Positions 10,432 to 19,640 of a DNA stretch of 36,139 bases are shown piece by piece; positions within the stretch are counted from its first letter, which is position 1, and each line of letters opens with the position of its first letter. The notes under the pieces were generated by a model. That model had not been told where the DNA came from, searched no databases, and saw only the letters and a list, made by a program, of their open reading frames with translations. Both the position numbers and the translations under genes were made by a program. The stretch is from Zancudomyces culisetae (taxonomy: Eukaryota > Kickxellomycota > Harpellomycetes > Harpellales > Legeriomycetaceae). Location of the stretch: contig LSSK01000928.1 of assembly GCA_001969505.1 (NCBI GenBank), forward strand, positions 1-36,139, in the 5' to 3' direction.

Positions 10432-10455
10432 TTTTTTGCTTTTCTATTTACTCGT

Positions 10456-10687
10456 CTAATAATCGATACCACATTAAATCGTTAGACTTTCACCGGATAT
10501 ACTGGGGTCAGCAGATGAAATAGTCAAAACACAAAAAAAAAACAAAAAGTCACACTGGAGTTTGATTCCATCTCAAAGGAAACAAAATCAATCTGATTTC
10601 AACTGTTTCCACAAATTCACAAATCTCAGCAATACATAGGTGATAATGAATAAGAAAGTGTTCTCGTTTTTCATAACTTATACTTAC
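10456..10687 (-). other. Inferred 5'UTR intron of RPS19
   Basis: On the RPS19 strand a perfect donor (GAG, then GTAAGTATA) begins at 10687. A GTCTAAC branch-like site and an acceptor (GATTATTAG) ending at 10456 lie shortly before the ATG at 10431. The 232-base intron would sit wholly in the leader, 24 bases ahead of the start codon. Leader introns are common in highly expressed ribosomal protein genes. Confidence 0.7.
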
Positions 10688-11199
10688 CTCTGAAGATTTC
10701 TCGAAAGATCGATTTCACACTTTTCGAACTAAATTTATTTTAGAAGGAACAAAAACAAAAAGTTTATACCTTTTATGAGCTTAGTTGTTTTATTAAATTT
10801 TTTTTTTTCAAGAAATTTTTTTGTGATTTTTTTTACTTAACAATAGAAGAGGGCATAAGGGTAAAACCCAAAATGTTTGCCAGAAATTTTTTTCATTTCT
10901 CCTGTTTCTCGAATATTTTGACCTCCTGGTTTAATTTGGGGGGCTTTAATGTCTTTATTTTTTTCTCCTAAAAAAAATTTTATAAGCAAAAAAATTTTTA
11001 AAAGCGCTATGTAGATATTATTGGGTAATAATTGACTTATTTTGTACAGTTATTGGATGCACTCTTTGCCTTTCTATAAATTGCAGTGTATTCCCAGTAA
11101 AAGGCTTATTTTGCTGGGATTTTACAAACGCACACAAAATCGAGATTTTATGAAAAAAACTAACCCTAAATAGTTTTTGTTTTTTTACACCAAAAAGGC

Positions 11200-11616
11200 T
11201 TATGCACAACCCAAGTTGTAAAGGGACAAGCCAATGAATCGTAGCAAGATCTTAGCCGATATTTGAAAACAAATCACGGGACTGTTGCCATTAGGATGAC
11301 ACAACCGCACACCAACACCAACACCAACACCAGCATCATCAATATCAATATCAATATCAACATCAATATCACTGCCTAAAAACTTTTATTATGTTTGGTT
11401 CGGTATAGAGTGAAGAACCTCAGCAAAAATTCCTCACATACAAAAAGGGCACTTGGTGTCTGATGAAACTATCAATTCAGCTATACTTTTGGAACTGAGT
11501 TGCACATTTTCGTTCCAAAGTTGCGACTTGCCCTATAAAATAAACACATGACTGAAGCATCTCAAGCTGAATGAATACAGGTTATATCTGATTACATTAT
11601 GTACACAGTACAACAT
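11200..11616 (-). CDS. Very weak candidate: three-exon small Cys-containing ORF
   Basis: I do not recognise this. Exons 11616-11605, 11532-11442 and 11375-11200 join in phase to 92 codons. The donors are GTACAT and GTATGT; the acceptors are TATAG and TTTAG. The product would contain KCPFC and CHPNG motifs around a stretch of alternating Asp-Ile and Gly-Val pairs encoded by the hexamer repeat. Because the repeat is free of stops it lengthens any frame through it, so the support is thin. The first exon is especially uncertain. It may be a real small gene, the end of a larger one, or chance. Confidence 0.18.
11308..11370. repeat. Simple tandem hexamer repeats
   Basis: Two neighbouring hexamer arrays follow each other: ACACCA-type units, then ATATCA-type units with a few substitutions. 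The unit length keeps reading frame on either strand. Confidence 0.85.
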
Positions 11617-13280
11617 TAAAACATCTGGAATCCTTTATGCGTTTAAAGAAAGCTATCAAAGTACTTTATGAACATAATGCGAGAGAGTGTGAATAGCATG
11701 TAAACAATGAATAAAATGCACCACACTCTTTTAGGATTTGTACAAAATGTTGTTTTCAGATATCTAACTTCGCTCGTATAAAATAACTTTGATATTTTAT
11801 TATGTATACTTCGATTCACGCACTACCCCTCCCCTTTTCCGAAATTCATAGTGACATAATGGATAGACCAAAGATACTCAGAGAGAAGCATCTCTCAAAT
11901 CGTAGATTATAGCTTACTGTGATTAGATATTAGTTTAGTTTAGCAATACCATTTTTATCAATACTTGCTTAATACACACGTTTATTTAGAATGATTGTGA
12001 TACTACTAATTCATATTTTTTTGATGATTGCAAGCTGTACTGCTATTATTGCAAAACATAGAATAATTTGATATTTACAATGGAAGAATAGTGTACCAAG
12101 CGATGTAATATATTGTCTTGCAATCAGAATTAGTAACATCAATATCAAACTTTGATTGATGCTTTTAGATTTTCCAGTTTTACCTAGCTAAGCATCTTCC
12201 TGAGTTTACCACTATTTATATTGTCGGAAAGTTGTGTAAATAGTGACTTTGTTAAATAAATAGCTTACTACCCCTCATGGATGAAATTGGAAAAGAGCGC
12301 ATACATATCTTATTTTCGTATCACTTTCTACCTCTTTTTCGGCTGCAGTGAATATACCCAAAGTATGCAAAAGTAGCATGTATTATTTTCTCTATTTTTT
12401 TTTCTGCAACACAGAGTATACACCTGAAAAGCTGCTTAATTGTTGAATTAACCATACATTTTCTTCCTTCTCTGCGTTCTTTTTTCCTTCGCTCATGTTT
12501 TTTAAGGATCAAAAATAACAATTTATTCGTTCGCGTTATTTTTTTTGATAAACTAAAAAAAAAGAAAAATATCCGAAACTGAAAAAATATGTTGTTAAGC
12601 AAAGTTACATACAGATTGGAGTTTGTGTGTGAGAGTATGTATAAAGTAGCTAAGCTTGATGACGCAATGTCTTGAACATGTACTTATCCACTCAGTACAC
12701 TTTTTGTTGTTAGCCACTCATCAATTGGAGAAAAGCTGATATGAACCAAAAAAGGATGTTTCCATTTTGGTACTTGCATGTTTGTTCTTTTTTGAGTAAA
12801 AAGCATCATTACCATAACTTCTACACGTAAAGTAATATTCTACTGTGGTTGGGTGTGTTTATGATATTTTCAATTTGAAAAATAATTATATAAAGCACTT
12901 ATATCCAAACTCCTCTTAGATTTGTTGTTTAATTCAATGAGGTGAAAGTTAGGTTTTATTACATCTTTCATTATAAGAAGAATACAAAAGAATTTTGAGG
13001 ATCAATAAAAGATTAAGTTTGTCTCCGACATAAAATAGTACATTTGATCAATCTCTCTACAACTGAGCGGTGAAACAAAAAAAAAACACAAAAACAAAAC
13101 AAAAATATCTTTTGAGCAAAGTTAGTTTTGCATGAGAATAGTAAGGCTACTTAAGCATATACCACACCTAGTCAATAGGAAAGGCAAAAAAAAAAACTTA
13201 ACGGTGAGCCGAGATATATGATCAACGATAGAGCTATATAGTATAGAAATAAGAACAAAATCGATACCAATATATATATA

Positions 13281-14060
13281 ATGGTAGCACTAGGGTTTGT
13301 GGGTGATTTAAAGGACAGTGGAACACATGAAATTGTCGAGTCGATTTTGGGTCAACATGGGATTGACAGTTATATTCAAAATCTGTTTTGTTTTTTTGGG
13401 TGGCTCTTTATTCCCGTTGGCATTTTCCATGTGCTGGTGGGAAGTAGAAATAGAAGAATAACACTATTTATGATAGGGTTTATCTGGGTATTTATATTTA
13501 CATTGCAATTGTATTTTGTGGTTGTGTACTATATCAAAGATTATAGCGACCCCATTGGGTACTTTGTAGTTTTTATGATATTAACAGGTTTGGGTATAGG
13601 GATTTTATCTGCAATGTACCGAACATTTGGAAACGTGCTACTTTCAAGTTTGTTTGGGTTTTTTTTTATTTTTATCACTGACCTGGGTATACTACACTAC
13701 TTTGAGAATGCTACACACTTTGTCCATCTGATTATGATATTAGGAGCTTCTTTGATTTTCTTCCTAATTACTCTGTATGAGCGATACCAAAATGAATGCG
13801 CAAAGGTATACACATCATTTATAGGTGCTTGTGAACTGGTTTTTAGTATAGCGTACTTTTCGAGACTCAACTTTTATCCAAACCTATTAAAATCAATTCT
13901 TGTGGCCGACAGCTCAGAGTATCTTGGTGGCATTGGGGAATCTATTGCGATATATATCAGCGTTTATTTCATTACTCTAGTAGGGTATCTTGTTCAGTCA
14001 ACTCTCAAGCAACTCACATATAAAGATGTAGAATTGATTGGTCTTTACCTGGACAAGTAG
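13281..14060 (+). CDS. Seven-helix membrane protein, TMEM198/DUF4203-like
   Basis: This intronless 259-residue protein has seven strong hydrophobic segments. They lie roughly at residues 36-53, 60-85, 90-112, 115-135, 142-163, 174-194 and 221-242, with short loops and a brief soluble N-terminus. The layout and the glycine-bearing helices (GYFVVFMILTGLGIGILS) resemble the TM7SF3/TMEM198 domain family (DUF4203), whose cellular role in fungi is not established. No catalytic motif is visible. The ATG at 13281 follows an alternating TA run. The gene converges on PTC7 with a 325-base spacer. The family call is from topology and general sequence style, so moderate; an unrelated polytopic protein is possible. 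Confidence 0.8.
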   Translation: MVALGFVGDLKDSGTHEIVESILGQHGIDSYIQNLFCFFGWLFIPVGIFHVLVGSRNRRITLFMIGFIWVFIFTLQLYFVVVYYIKDYSDPIGYFVVFMILTGLGIGILSAMYRTFGNVLLSSLFGFFFIFITDLGILHYFENATHFVHLIMILGASLIFFLITLYERYQNECAKVYTSFIGACELVFSIAYFSRLNFYPNLLKSILVADSSEYLGGIGESIAIYISVYFITLVGYLVQSTLKQLTYKDVELIGLYLDK

Positions 14061-14385
14061 ATGGTTATTGGGGTTATTGTAATTTGTACAATTCCAAAGA
14101 ATTGAAAATAAAACGGTCATTTCTCAAGATTGAAATCGAGGTTTATACAAAACACTTTCGATTGAAGGGTTCGAGGTAAATTCTTATGAAAAAAATCAAG
14201 CAAAGCTTGCACTTTCTTTCCCATGCGCGAACAACCGAAATGGGTTCACAAAACATAATATATTCGTTTATTTTCGGACACATCTAATATGTTGCGATCA
14301 CAATAAAAGGGGGTAAACATGTCTAGGTTGATTCTGGCTTATTAGTAGTACAGTCTTTTCTAACTTGAAAAAAAATAACAAAAAG
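14061..14385. other. Convergent spacer between the 7-TM gene and PTC7
   Basis: These 325 bases lie between convergent stops and should hold both 3' ends. No gene or repeat is seen. Confidence 0.5.
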
Positions 14386-15958
14386 TTAACGGCGGTTGGG
14401 GGTATCTTCTAAATCTGCTACAACAGCTGAGACTACACTTATATCATCAGCCTTTCCTCCATGGTAATAAAGCCCTTCATAAATCGCATGGTTTTGGAAT
14501 GGACTTTCCGTACAGTCAGAATCCATGCTTACTTTGTAGGCTCGCTCAGCCAATTTACGGGATATTTCAGCCGGGTCCAAGTAGAGCTGAGGGAATTTTG
14601 ACGACTGTATTGGTGTCTATAATTATTATTAGTACCGACATTTGTTAAATAGCTATTATATACTCTTTTCATTGGAAGATTTTTGCATAGAGTCAATAAA
14701 ATTTTAAGTAAAGATGGATTTTCAATTTAAATATAGCCTGTCACTATATAATGTTATTAAGATGAGATGCTTAATATAAAAAAATCTTTTTCAATTACGT
14801 ACCTTGATAGCTTGGTCAGTGTTGATGAGCTTGGTGGGTTTGGCCTTAGTTTTAACCACGGGTGATGTACATTGATCCACCACCTCTAGAATATCCTCAT
14901 CAAATAAATTATCAAACATCCCATCTGATGCAACAATTATAAGGTCACCCTTCTTCACTCCAATTCTAAATACCTGAGCGTCTATTGGCATATCCAAACT
15001 AGGCTCTGTACTAAGTTGGTAGGGAAAGTTAAATGAGTGTTGTTGCTCTTCGGTGCGAAATATTATATCACCATCTCTGACTACCATAAGCCCACAATCA
15101 CCCAAATTAGCTACTCGCAGCTCATTGCCAACTAGAATTACTATACACGCTGTAGAAGATCCCTTTAAACCCTAGTTGAATAAGTAAAGCAAAAAAAGGG
15201 GGGAGGTAAGTTGAATACATTACTTGAAGATAGTACAGGGATTTCTTAATTTGAAAAACTTACGAGATCCAAAAGCTTTTTTTTGGCCTTTGCATGAGCG
15301 ACATTCAAAATGTCCATTGGCGAAGCATCGCTATTTCTCATAAACTTATCGTCTTCGACATCCTCAAACCTACTAATTTCTTTGCATGCATTGTACATTA
15401 GACTCAATGCAAACAGTTTTGGGTTGCCGTTTTTTTTGTTCATCCATCCTCCAACTCCGTCACCTATTCCAATCGCATCACTTCTGTGAAAGTACGCGTC
15501 CTCGCCAACGCTTCTACAACACCCTGATTCCTCATATTTGCTCACAATAGCACTATAATCCTCTGTAGCATTGTTTTTCTTTATGTCTGCTCTATTTTTT
15601 GGAATTCCGTAGCCCGCATGATAGAAAGTATAGCTGCCAAGATCGATTGGTCTTTTTTTATGTATATTATCACCTATTCCATATAAAATAACGTTGTGCT
15701 GTAATAAAGATATCCCAGAGCCCAATGGTTTGAATGGAAAAACTAAAAGTCGAGCTTTGGCTGTCTTCTCATTCATTGTAGTGGTTTAGTTGATATTGGT
15801 TTCTTACCTATAACACGGCTAATAGTATCCTTAAAAGTACCGATGGGTGCAAAGTTTTTGTTTGTGATATACGTGGGGGTATTTCTAAGTGTACCTGTGT
15901 TAAAAACAACTTTTTTTGTAGCTTTTGACCCTAAACGAAATCCTCTAAGCAAACTCAT
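14386..15958 (-). CDS. PTC7: Ptc7-type mitochondrial PP2C phosphatase, four exons
   Basis: Ptc7 is a type 2C Ser/Thr phosphatase that activates coenzyme Q synthesis by dephosphorylating Coq7 in mitochondria. Deduced exons are 15958-15808, 15742-15264, 15171-14803 and 14616-14386: 409 residues, against 343 in S. cerevisiae. All metal-binding motifs are visible: GEDAYF, IGDGVGGW, NLGDCG, VASDGMFDN and GKADDISVV. The basic N-terminus rich in Arg, Lys, Ser and Thr fits a mitochondrial presequence. Introns are 65, 92 and 186 bases with GTAAGA, GTAAGT and GTACGT donors; intron 3 has a TACTAAT branch site. The acceptor of intron 1 (TTTTAG at 15743) is the best of three phase-compatible choices. None of the introns can be retained without a stop. 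The ATG at 15958 is the first in frame. Confidence 0.92.
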
Positions 15959-17423
15959 CAATATTAAAGCTCTATGCTCGATATGTACCTTTGTTTTCTT
16001 TGATTTCTCTCTGTTTCAAGGAAAGTATTATGAAGCAATGTGTCATGAATTCTGACAACTAAATTTGATCTACAAAGTGCAGTACATTTAAAGTTGTAAT
16101 TCACCAAAAAAAAATTTTTTCAAGACGAAAACTCAACGATTTATTGTTCTTAGAACTAACTCTTTAGCAACCTTTTTTTTTTATAAACAGCCTTGACCCA
16201 AGAAAAGGTATGTAAAAAGTTTGATTTTTTTTTTTTTCGTGTTTCCACCTTAAACTACTGGCCCATTTACTAGGAAACAATAAAAAACGAGCACTAATCC
16301 ACAAATTGTTAACAATACCAAGTTTACTCATCAATAAAAAAAAATTTTGTACATTTTTGGGCTATAACTCGTTTGGGGCATTTAATTTGCCCAAAATCTC
16401 CAGAAAAACCTAATAGTTGAATTTCCTACTGGTTAAAAATACTATTTCAATTTTGAATGACAGTAGTTTGAGTACTATCGATAATTTGATAATAGCACAG
16501 CTGTTTAGCTTTCTTTCTGCCTCCCTTTTCGCTCTGTTGTATCTTTTCCTCAGTAAATTGGCGAGCTACATATTTTTCCTACGTTGTGATTTGCTCTAAA
16601 TTATGGCTCAATGATTTTTTTAGCGAATTGTAATCAAAGCCGCTTCTGCAAAAGATGTGCTGCAATTGGGAATGATTATTAGCGCGCATTTTTTGTCAAT
16701 TACATTTCCCATGACCGCAAAGTAACAGTAAACCTTCCTTTAGTAGAAAACACTATTTGCACTAACCTCACAAAGTATCATTCTAGATCACATGGGGTTT
16801 TTCTTTGTTGGGAATGCTACACTCTTGTGTTTGAAGCCTGGTGAATAGTGCACATAGCACTTTTCACATGTGCTTTTTTAATTTCTTTTATCATTTAATT
16901 AACTAGAAAATCCCAACCATCACAAAAAACTTGGTCAAGTCGCATACTGAAAAACTGGTACATTTTTATGAACGAAAAAACATTCAGGAGCAATTTACAA
17001 ACCAAAAATACCATTTTATAAGACTTGAAACTACCCCCTGCATACAAGAATTAATGGGCCTTGGGTTTGATATAAAATTTAAACGGTGGAAATCGACACT
17101 TTTAAAAGTCCATGGATCCAATGAGGTGGCTATATATCATTTAGAATCTAGGACAGCTATGCTTTGTTTTAAAACATAAAAGAGTAGAAAGAAGATCGAA
17201 ATGCGGCCACTAGCCAGAGATCCTCTGTACCACGACGAAGCGTTATATAAACATGGTTGTGGGGATTCAAATTGTTTCACCAATATGTTTGCTTAATCCA
17301 TTGTTCTAGGTGGTAATAATGATGATTTGATGAGTAGTTATTCGAATTTGTTATGGTTTGTGTGCTCACTCGATATAGTATTGGGTTAACACAAAGCACT
17401 TGTGTGTTTTTTAAAATCCTAGT
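15959..17423. other. PTC7 upstream region, no secure gene
   Basis: The left end should contain the PTC7 promoter. A textbook intron end occurs on the plus strand: AACTAAC at 16162-16168, a T run, and AAACAG ending at 16190. After 17 bases comes AAG-GTATGT at 16208. I could build a 55-codon chain through it (15974-15984, 16191-16207, 16274-16413), but I do not trust it as a gene. Open frames at 16417-16599 and 16931-17179 have no recognised content. Confidence 0.4.
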
Positions 17424-17849
17424 CTAGTTCTCTGTTATCCCAGTAATGGCAAAAACAGCAACCAAAATAAATCCCAGTAATGGGAAGTGCCCAGAATCTT
17501 TTTTCTTGAGTGAGGGTGAGGGTATGGTGTGTTCGGCAGTGTGTTTTGAAGGTTTAGCTCCTTTGGTGTCAGAGTGCAAGGCGCTGCGGAGGGAGGTGTT
17601 AGTCTTTGTATCTTGAACAAATATACCCCTTTTGATTATGCTTGTGTTGTCTTGTGCAGTATTATTCTTCAAAATAAAGGCTAATCCGGCCAAACAGGCG
17701 TATGAATGCCAGGATATTTTCCTGTAACATTAGTTGGTATGAGCCAACAGGCTAGCCATTTATCAGCGCCAACTGACATCCCCCAGCTATTAAAAAGACG
17801 AAATACTTCCGATCTACTTATGGGCAATTCCAATGTCATGATCAATCAT
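17424..17849 (-). CDS. Weak candidate: two-exon, two-helix membrane protein
   Basis: I do not recognise this protein. A 98-codon frame at 17721-17424 contains no Met, so it needs an upstream exon. An ACTAATG branch-like site and an ACAG acceptor end exactly at its beginning (17722). A short exon at 17849-17818 with a GTAGAT donor joins in phase, giving 109 residues. The product has a hydrophobic stretch near residues 15-30 (SYACLAGLAFIL) and a second at the C-terminus (PLLGFILVAVFAITGI). A basic, Ser/Thr-rich loop lies between them. That suggests a small two-pass or hairpin membrane protein. The GTAGAT donor recurs in TFA2. The first exon is speculative. Confidence 0.33.
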
Positions 17850-17894
17850 TCATATCCAGAAATATGAAACACGGAGTAGGAACATAGTTAATTA

Positions 17895-17938
17895 TATGCA
17901 TAGTTAATTATATATATATATATAACTAACTATGCATA
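17895..17938. repeat. 44-base AT palindrome
   Basis: The arms TATGCATAGTTA (17895-17906) and TAACTATGCATA (17927-17938) are perfect reverse complements. The TA-rich middle also pairs except for one mismatch. Just left of it, CATAGTTAATTATAT occurs twice in tandem (17883-17897 and 17899-17913). Confidence 0.9.
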
Positions 17939-17981
17939 GAGAGAATAGAAAAGTAGTTAGTTTTAGTTAATAGTTCGTTAA

Positions 17982-18021
17982 GGTTAAGTTAGATAATCAT
18001 ATAGCCATATGGTTAAGTTAG
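17982..18021. repeat. Direct repeat GGTTAAGTTAG
   Basis: The 11-mer GGTTAAGTTAG occurs at 17982-17992 and again at 18011-18021. It sits in a tract rich in TTAG and GTTA words that follows the palindrome. Confidence 0.8.
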
Positions 18022-18494
18022 TCAAGATAAATAATAAAGTTGCTGATATCACAACGCTAATTTACAATATCCAAAAGTTCAACTCAAAATGCGCAGAAGC
18101 GAGAAATTTTTGCTCCAATACTATGCTGGCTTCCTGAGAAAATGTGTCACTTTTTTTTATGCGAGGAAAATGTGTCATTAGCTGGATAGCAGTTTTGAAT
18201 ATCCATGATCGAGAGGCAAAGAACCCAAACACCCTAATCCTGACCCTTAATCCAAGCCCAAGCCAAGACTCAAATCCAAATCCAAATCCAAATCCAAATC
18301 CAAATCCTTTATAAAACCATAACAATTATATAACTTTTCTATTGCCTGTCTTTGGTAGTAGTGTTTTTTAAAAGCAGATTATCATAATATAATAAGGTCA
18401 GAAAATTCTTGATAAAAATATATCGTACTCTTGCTTTACATACATAAACGCACACCTAGGGTAAATTAACATTCCAATTACGAGCAAATCAAAA
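18022..18494. other. LYC1 upstream region with hexamer repeat
   Basis: Apart from the hexamer array at 18271-18306 this is AT-rich sequence that should include the LYC1 promoter. The minus-strand open frame at 18062-18325 is a by-product of the repeat. Confidence 0.5.
18271..18306. repeat. Tandem hexamer (CAAATC)6
   Basis: Six perfect CAAATC units follow a degenerate stretch of related words (AATCCAAGCCCAAGCC). On the minus strand it reads as GGATTT units. Confidence 0.95.
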
Positions 18495-19604
18495 ATGGCC
18501 ATTGAGGAATCATTAGATAACTTTGAGCTGGTGCCAGCCACCACCATAGAACAAATACACGAGACTTGGTTAAGGACCCACGCCGAATGGGGTGTAGGAG
18601 TCATGGATGTGAAAACCTACCACGATAGAGAACATGTGCTTGCAAACCAGGATTTCACCGGAAAAAATATAACCATATGGCTCTATGGCGAGAAGAAGGA
18701 AAGGTTGTCAGAAACTGGCTCGTTGAATTTCAAGTCATCACTCGAAACTTTCAAGAGAAAGGCACTGATAAAACGAAAGGGGAAAAGCGAAGTCGAGGAA
18801 ATACTGTGTCATTCAATAGCCACAGTTTTCGTTCCCATATGCAATAGAGGGCATGGATACGCTAATGGTATGATTGGCGAGCTTTATAAAGCTTTGAGCA
18901 AGTTAGGCGAGGCTTCTACTCTGTACTCGGACATAGGAAGAAAGTTTTATTCAAAGTTTGGATGGGATGTTCATCCATTTGTAATAACCGATATAGAAAT
19001 ATCCGCAATAAACCAAAGCGACAAGCAAGCTACTGACACTGAGCAGTTCGTTGTGGAGCTGATAGATGAGGAGCTGGCAAAGGAAGTCGCAGAGGAAGAT
19101 TGTAAGAGACTGGCTGTACAGTTAGAAGAAATGGACTCATCACAGTCCACAAAGTTCTTAATCTTACCAGAAGTTTCTGCATACCAATGGAGATGGGCGC
19201 GGGAAAAGTTTGAGGCGGAGAAATGTTTCGGAATCGATCACAGCAATGGAAATGGCCTCAAAATATTTGGTGCAAGAATAAAAAACAGCACTAGCTTTAT
19301 TATTTGGGCTCACAAATTCAGGGAAAACAAAATGTATATTTTACGAGAGAACTGGAGTAACGAGAAGCATATAAAACCACTAATGGATGCCTGCATTGCT
19401 GAATGCAAGAAGCATAGTCTTTCAAAGATCACATCTTGGAACTTAAACCCTGCTTCCATAGCCGTCTTGGAGCGCGAGTATGGACCAGTCGCAGTCACCA
19501 GTAATACAATGCCAGAGCTATCTCTGCCCAGTTTGGCAATTTTTAACAAAGAAAAGGACGAAAAAGTTGATTGGGTACTAAACAGTGATTATGCTTGGGT
19601 ATAG
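18495..19604 (+). CDS. LYC1: Lyc1-like lysine N6-acetyltransferase (GNAT)
   Basis: This intronless 369-residue protein resembles Yarrowia LYC1, which transfers acetyl from acetyl-CoA to the side-chain amine of free L-lysine, the first step of lysine catabolism in several yeasts. The acetyl-CoA binding loop appears as RGHGYANGM at residues 118-126 after strand HSIATVFVPI. Another family stretch, LYSDIGRKFYSKFGW, follows at 143-157. The C-terminal half (SAYQWRWAREKFEAE, ITSWNLNPASIAVL) also fits the family. The length is close to Yarrowia Lyc1 (about 390). The ATG at 18495 is followed by an acidic N-terminus. It converges on NOP16 with only 36 bases between stops. An uncharacterised GNAT of other specificity is possible. 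Confidence 0.8.
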   Translation: MAIEESLDNFELVPATTIEQIHETWLRTHAEWGVGVMDVKTYHDREHVLANQDFTGKNITIWLYGEKKERLSETGSLNFKSSLETFKRKALIKRKGKSEVEEILCHSIATVFVPICNRGHGYANGMIGELYKALSKLGEASTLYSDIGRKFYSKFGWDVHPFVITDIEISAINQSDKQATDTEQFVVELIDEELAKEVAEEDCKRLAVQLEEMDSSQSTKFLILPEVSAYQWRWAREKFEAEKCFGIDHSNGNGLKIFGARIKNSTSFIIWAHKFRENKMYILRENWSNEKHIKPLMDACIAECKKHSLSKITSWNLNPASIAVLEREYGPVAVTSNTMPELSLPSLAIFNKEKDEKVDWVLNSDYAWV

Positions 19605-19640
19605 CATTTCTATTTATTAAAGTTCGTGTATTGTGTCTAT

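Larger units (their letters stand above)
10688..13280. other. Long intergenic stretch, 2.6 kb, mostly empty
   Basis: The left end holds the RPS19 promoter, with dense T and A runs at 10797-10840 and 10950-11000. A simple tandem repeat lies at 11308-11370, within a weak spliced candidate at 11200-11616. The remainder to 13280 is AT-rich with no supported gene. The 13.0-13.28 kb part probably holds the promoter of the membrane-protein gene. Confidence 0.5.

Noticed and set aside
10540-10552. AGTCACA resembling the HomolD promoter word near RPS19
   Set aside because: It falls inside the inferred leader intron rather than upstream of transcription.
12321-12602. Minus-strand frame rich in Phe and Lys
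   Set aside because: It is driven by T and A runs, with no features of a protein.
14165-14185. GGTTCGAG resembling a tRNA B box
   Set aside because: No matching A box, arms or acceptor stem nearby.
17201-17299. 31-codon ATG frame (MRPLARDPLYHD...)
   Set aside because: It looks natural but is too short and has no splice partner.
18062-18325. Minus-strand frame with Gly-Phe repeats
   Set aside because: It is generated by the GGATTT hexamer array; the rest shows no protein character.
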